Positions 16,769 to 16,922 of a stretch of DNA of 16,922 nt are shown here, in pieces. The notes under the pieces are model-generated. The model did no database searches. It saw nothing but the letters and a program-made list of their open reading frames with translations, and was not told the origin of the DNA. The translations under genes were made by a program, and so were the position numbers. Position 1 is the first letter of the stretch. Every line of letters begins with the position of its first letter. The stretch is taken from NCBI GenBank assembly GCA_025997135.1, contig BNUE01000026.1, positions 1 through 16,922 on the forward strand. The letters are read 5' to 3'. Source of the DNA: a candidate division SR1 bacterium (GTDB lineage Bacteria; Patescibacteriota; Gracilibacteria; Absconditabacterales; Absconditicoccaceae).

Positions 16769-16828
16769 CTACACTATTTTATAAAGATAAATCTCTATAA
16801 TGTTATAAATACTGCTTTCTATTTCAAG

Positions 16829-16922
16829 TTAATTATCTGGTTCAAAAGACATTTTGATAAATATAGATGTGAGTAAAGAGAAAACAAAAGCCTGAATGAT
16901 CGCTGTAAGGATAGATTGTAAA
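16829..16922 (-). CDS. atpB: ATP synthase F0 subunit a, C-terminal end (partial)
   Basis: The last ~30 residues of a membrane protein enter from the right edge: LQSILTAIIQAFVFSLLTSI then FIKMSFEPDN and TAA (16831-16829). The IIQAFVFSLLTSIFI pattern matches the final helix of AtpB (E. coli: [21 protein letters not shown]), which carries the proton path opposite subunit c. Normally atpE follows; here the strand continues only with a 60-bp gap, a tiny ORF and the convergent cysS, so this gene seems to end its operon. Identified from a short segment. Confidence 0.65.
   Translation of the reverse strand, partial: LQSILTAIIQAFVFSLLTSIFIKMSFEPDN

Noticed and set aside
1..16922. UGA as tryptophan (code 4)
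   Set aside because: UGA positions match conserved Gly, and UGG is used at expected Trp positions such as EPW in VanY and LWKF in CysRS.

Overview
The window reads cleanly only if UGA is decoded as glycine (genetic code 25). With UGA as stop, nearly every long gene breaks into pieces. With UGA as Gly, the pieces join in frame into full-length proteins, and UGA falls on conserved glycines (PilT Walker A, CysRS KMSKS-LG, VanY PGxSEH). Together with the A+T-rich sequence this points to the Gracilibacteria/Absconditabacteria (BD1-5/SR1) branch of the Patescibacteria (CPR). All CDS coordinates below use UGA=Gly.

Layout. (1) 1-634, minus: VanY-type D,D-carboxypeptidase, cut by the window edge. (2) 4778 down to 751, minus: a tight four-gene run gatC - unknown 196-aa gene - aspS - proS. 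(3) 4858-5430, plus: a single small unknown gene with its own promoter and terminator. (4) 5438-5627, minus: a structured small RNA candidate with a near-consensus promoter and a strong terminator hairpin. (5) 5762-7473, plus: pheT broken in its B5 domain, a cluster of short palindromic repeats, and a Fic-domain remnant. From about 6215 to 7473 UGA-Gly disappears and codon choice changes. (6) 7493-7752, minus: tRNA-Arg(UCG) and tRNA-Cys(GCA) behind one promoter. (7) 7754-9080, minus: a PilT/PilB-like ATPase with its promoter and a possible coupled leader peptide. (8) 9110-9622, plus: a second small unknown gene with promoter and terminator. (9) 9738-11074, plus: an Elp3-like acetyltransferase domain without its radical-SAM half, then an unknown coiled-coil protein, each with its own promoter. 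(10) 11088-11458, minus: a small secreted protein. (11) 11493-16696, plus: a 1244-aa multi-pass membrane protein, possibly a GT-C-like glycosyltransferase, followed by cysS. (12) Right edge, minus: a possible 26-aa lipoprotein-like peptide and the last ~31 residues of a probable AtpB.

The main theme is aminoacyl-tRNA supply: GatC, AspRS, ProRS, PheRS beta, CysRS, tRNA-Arg, tRNA-Cys and an Elp3-type tRNA-modification domain. The rest is cell envelope: carboxypeptidase, pilus ATPase, giant membrane protein and secreted small protein. Promoters are legible (TTGAC/TTGAA-like box, 16-17 bp, TATAAT-like box). Several place the predicted start site on the ATG itself, implying leaderless mRNAs. All identifications are by eye from motifs; no database search was run.
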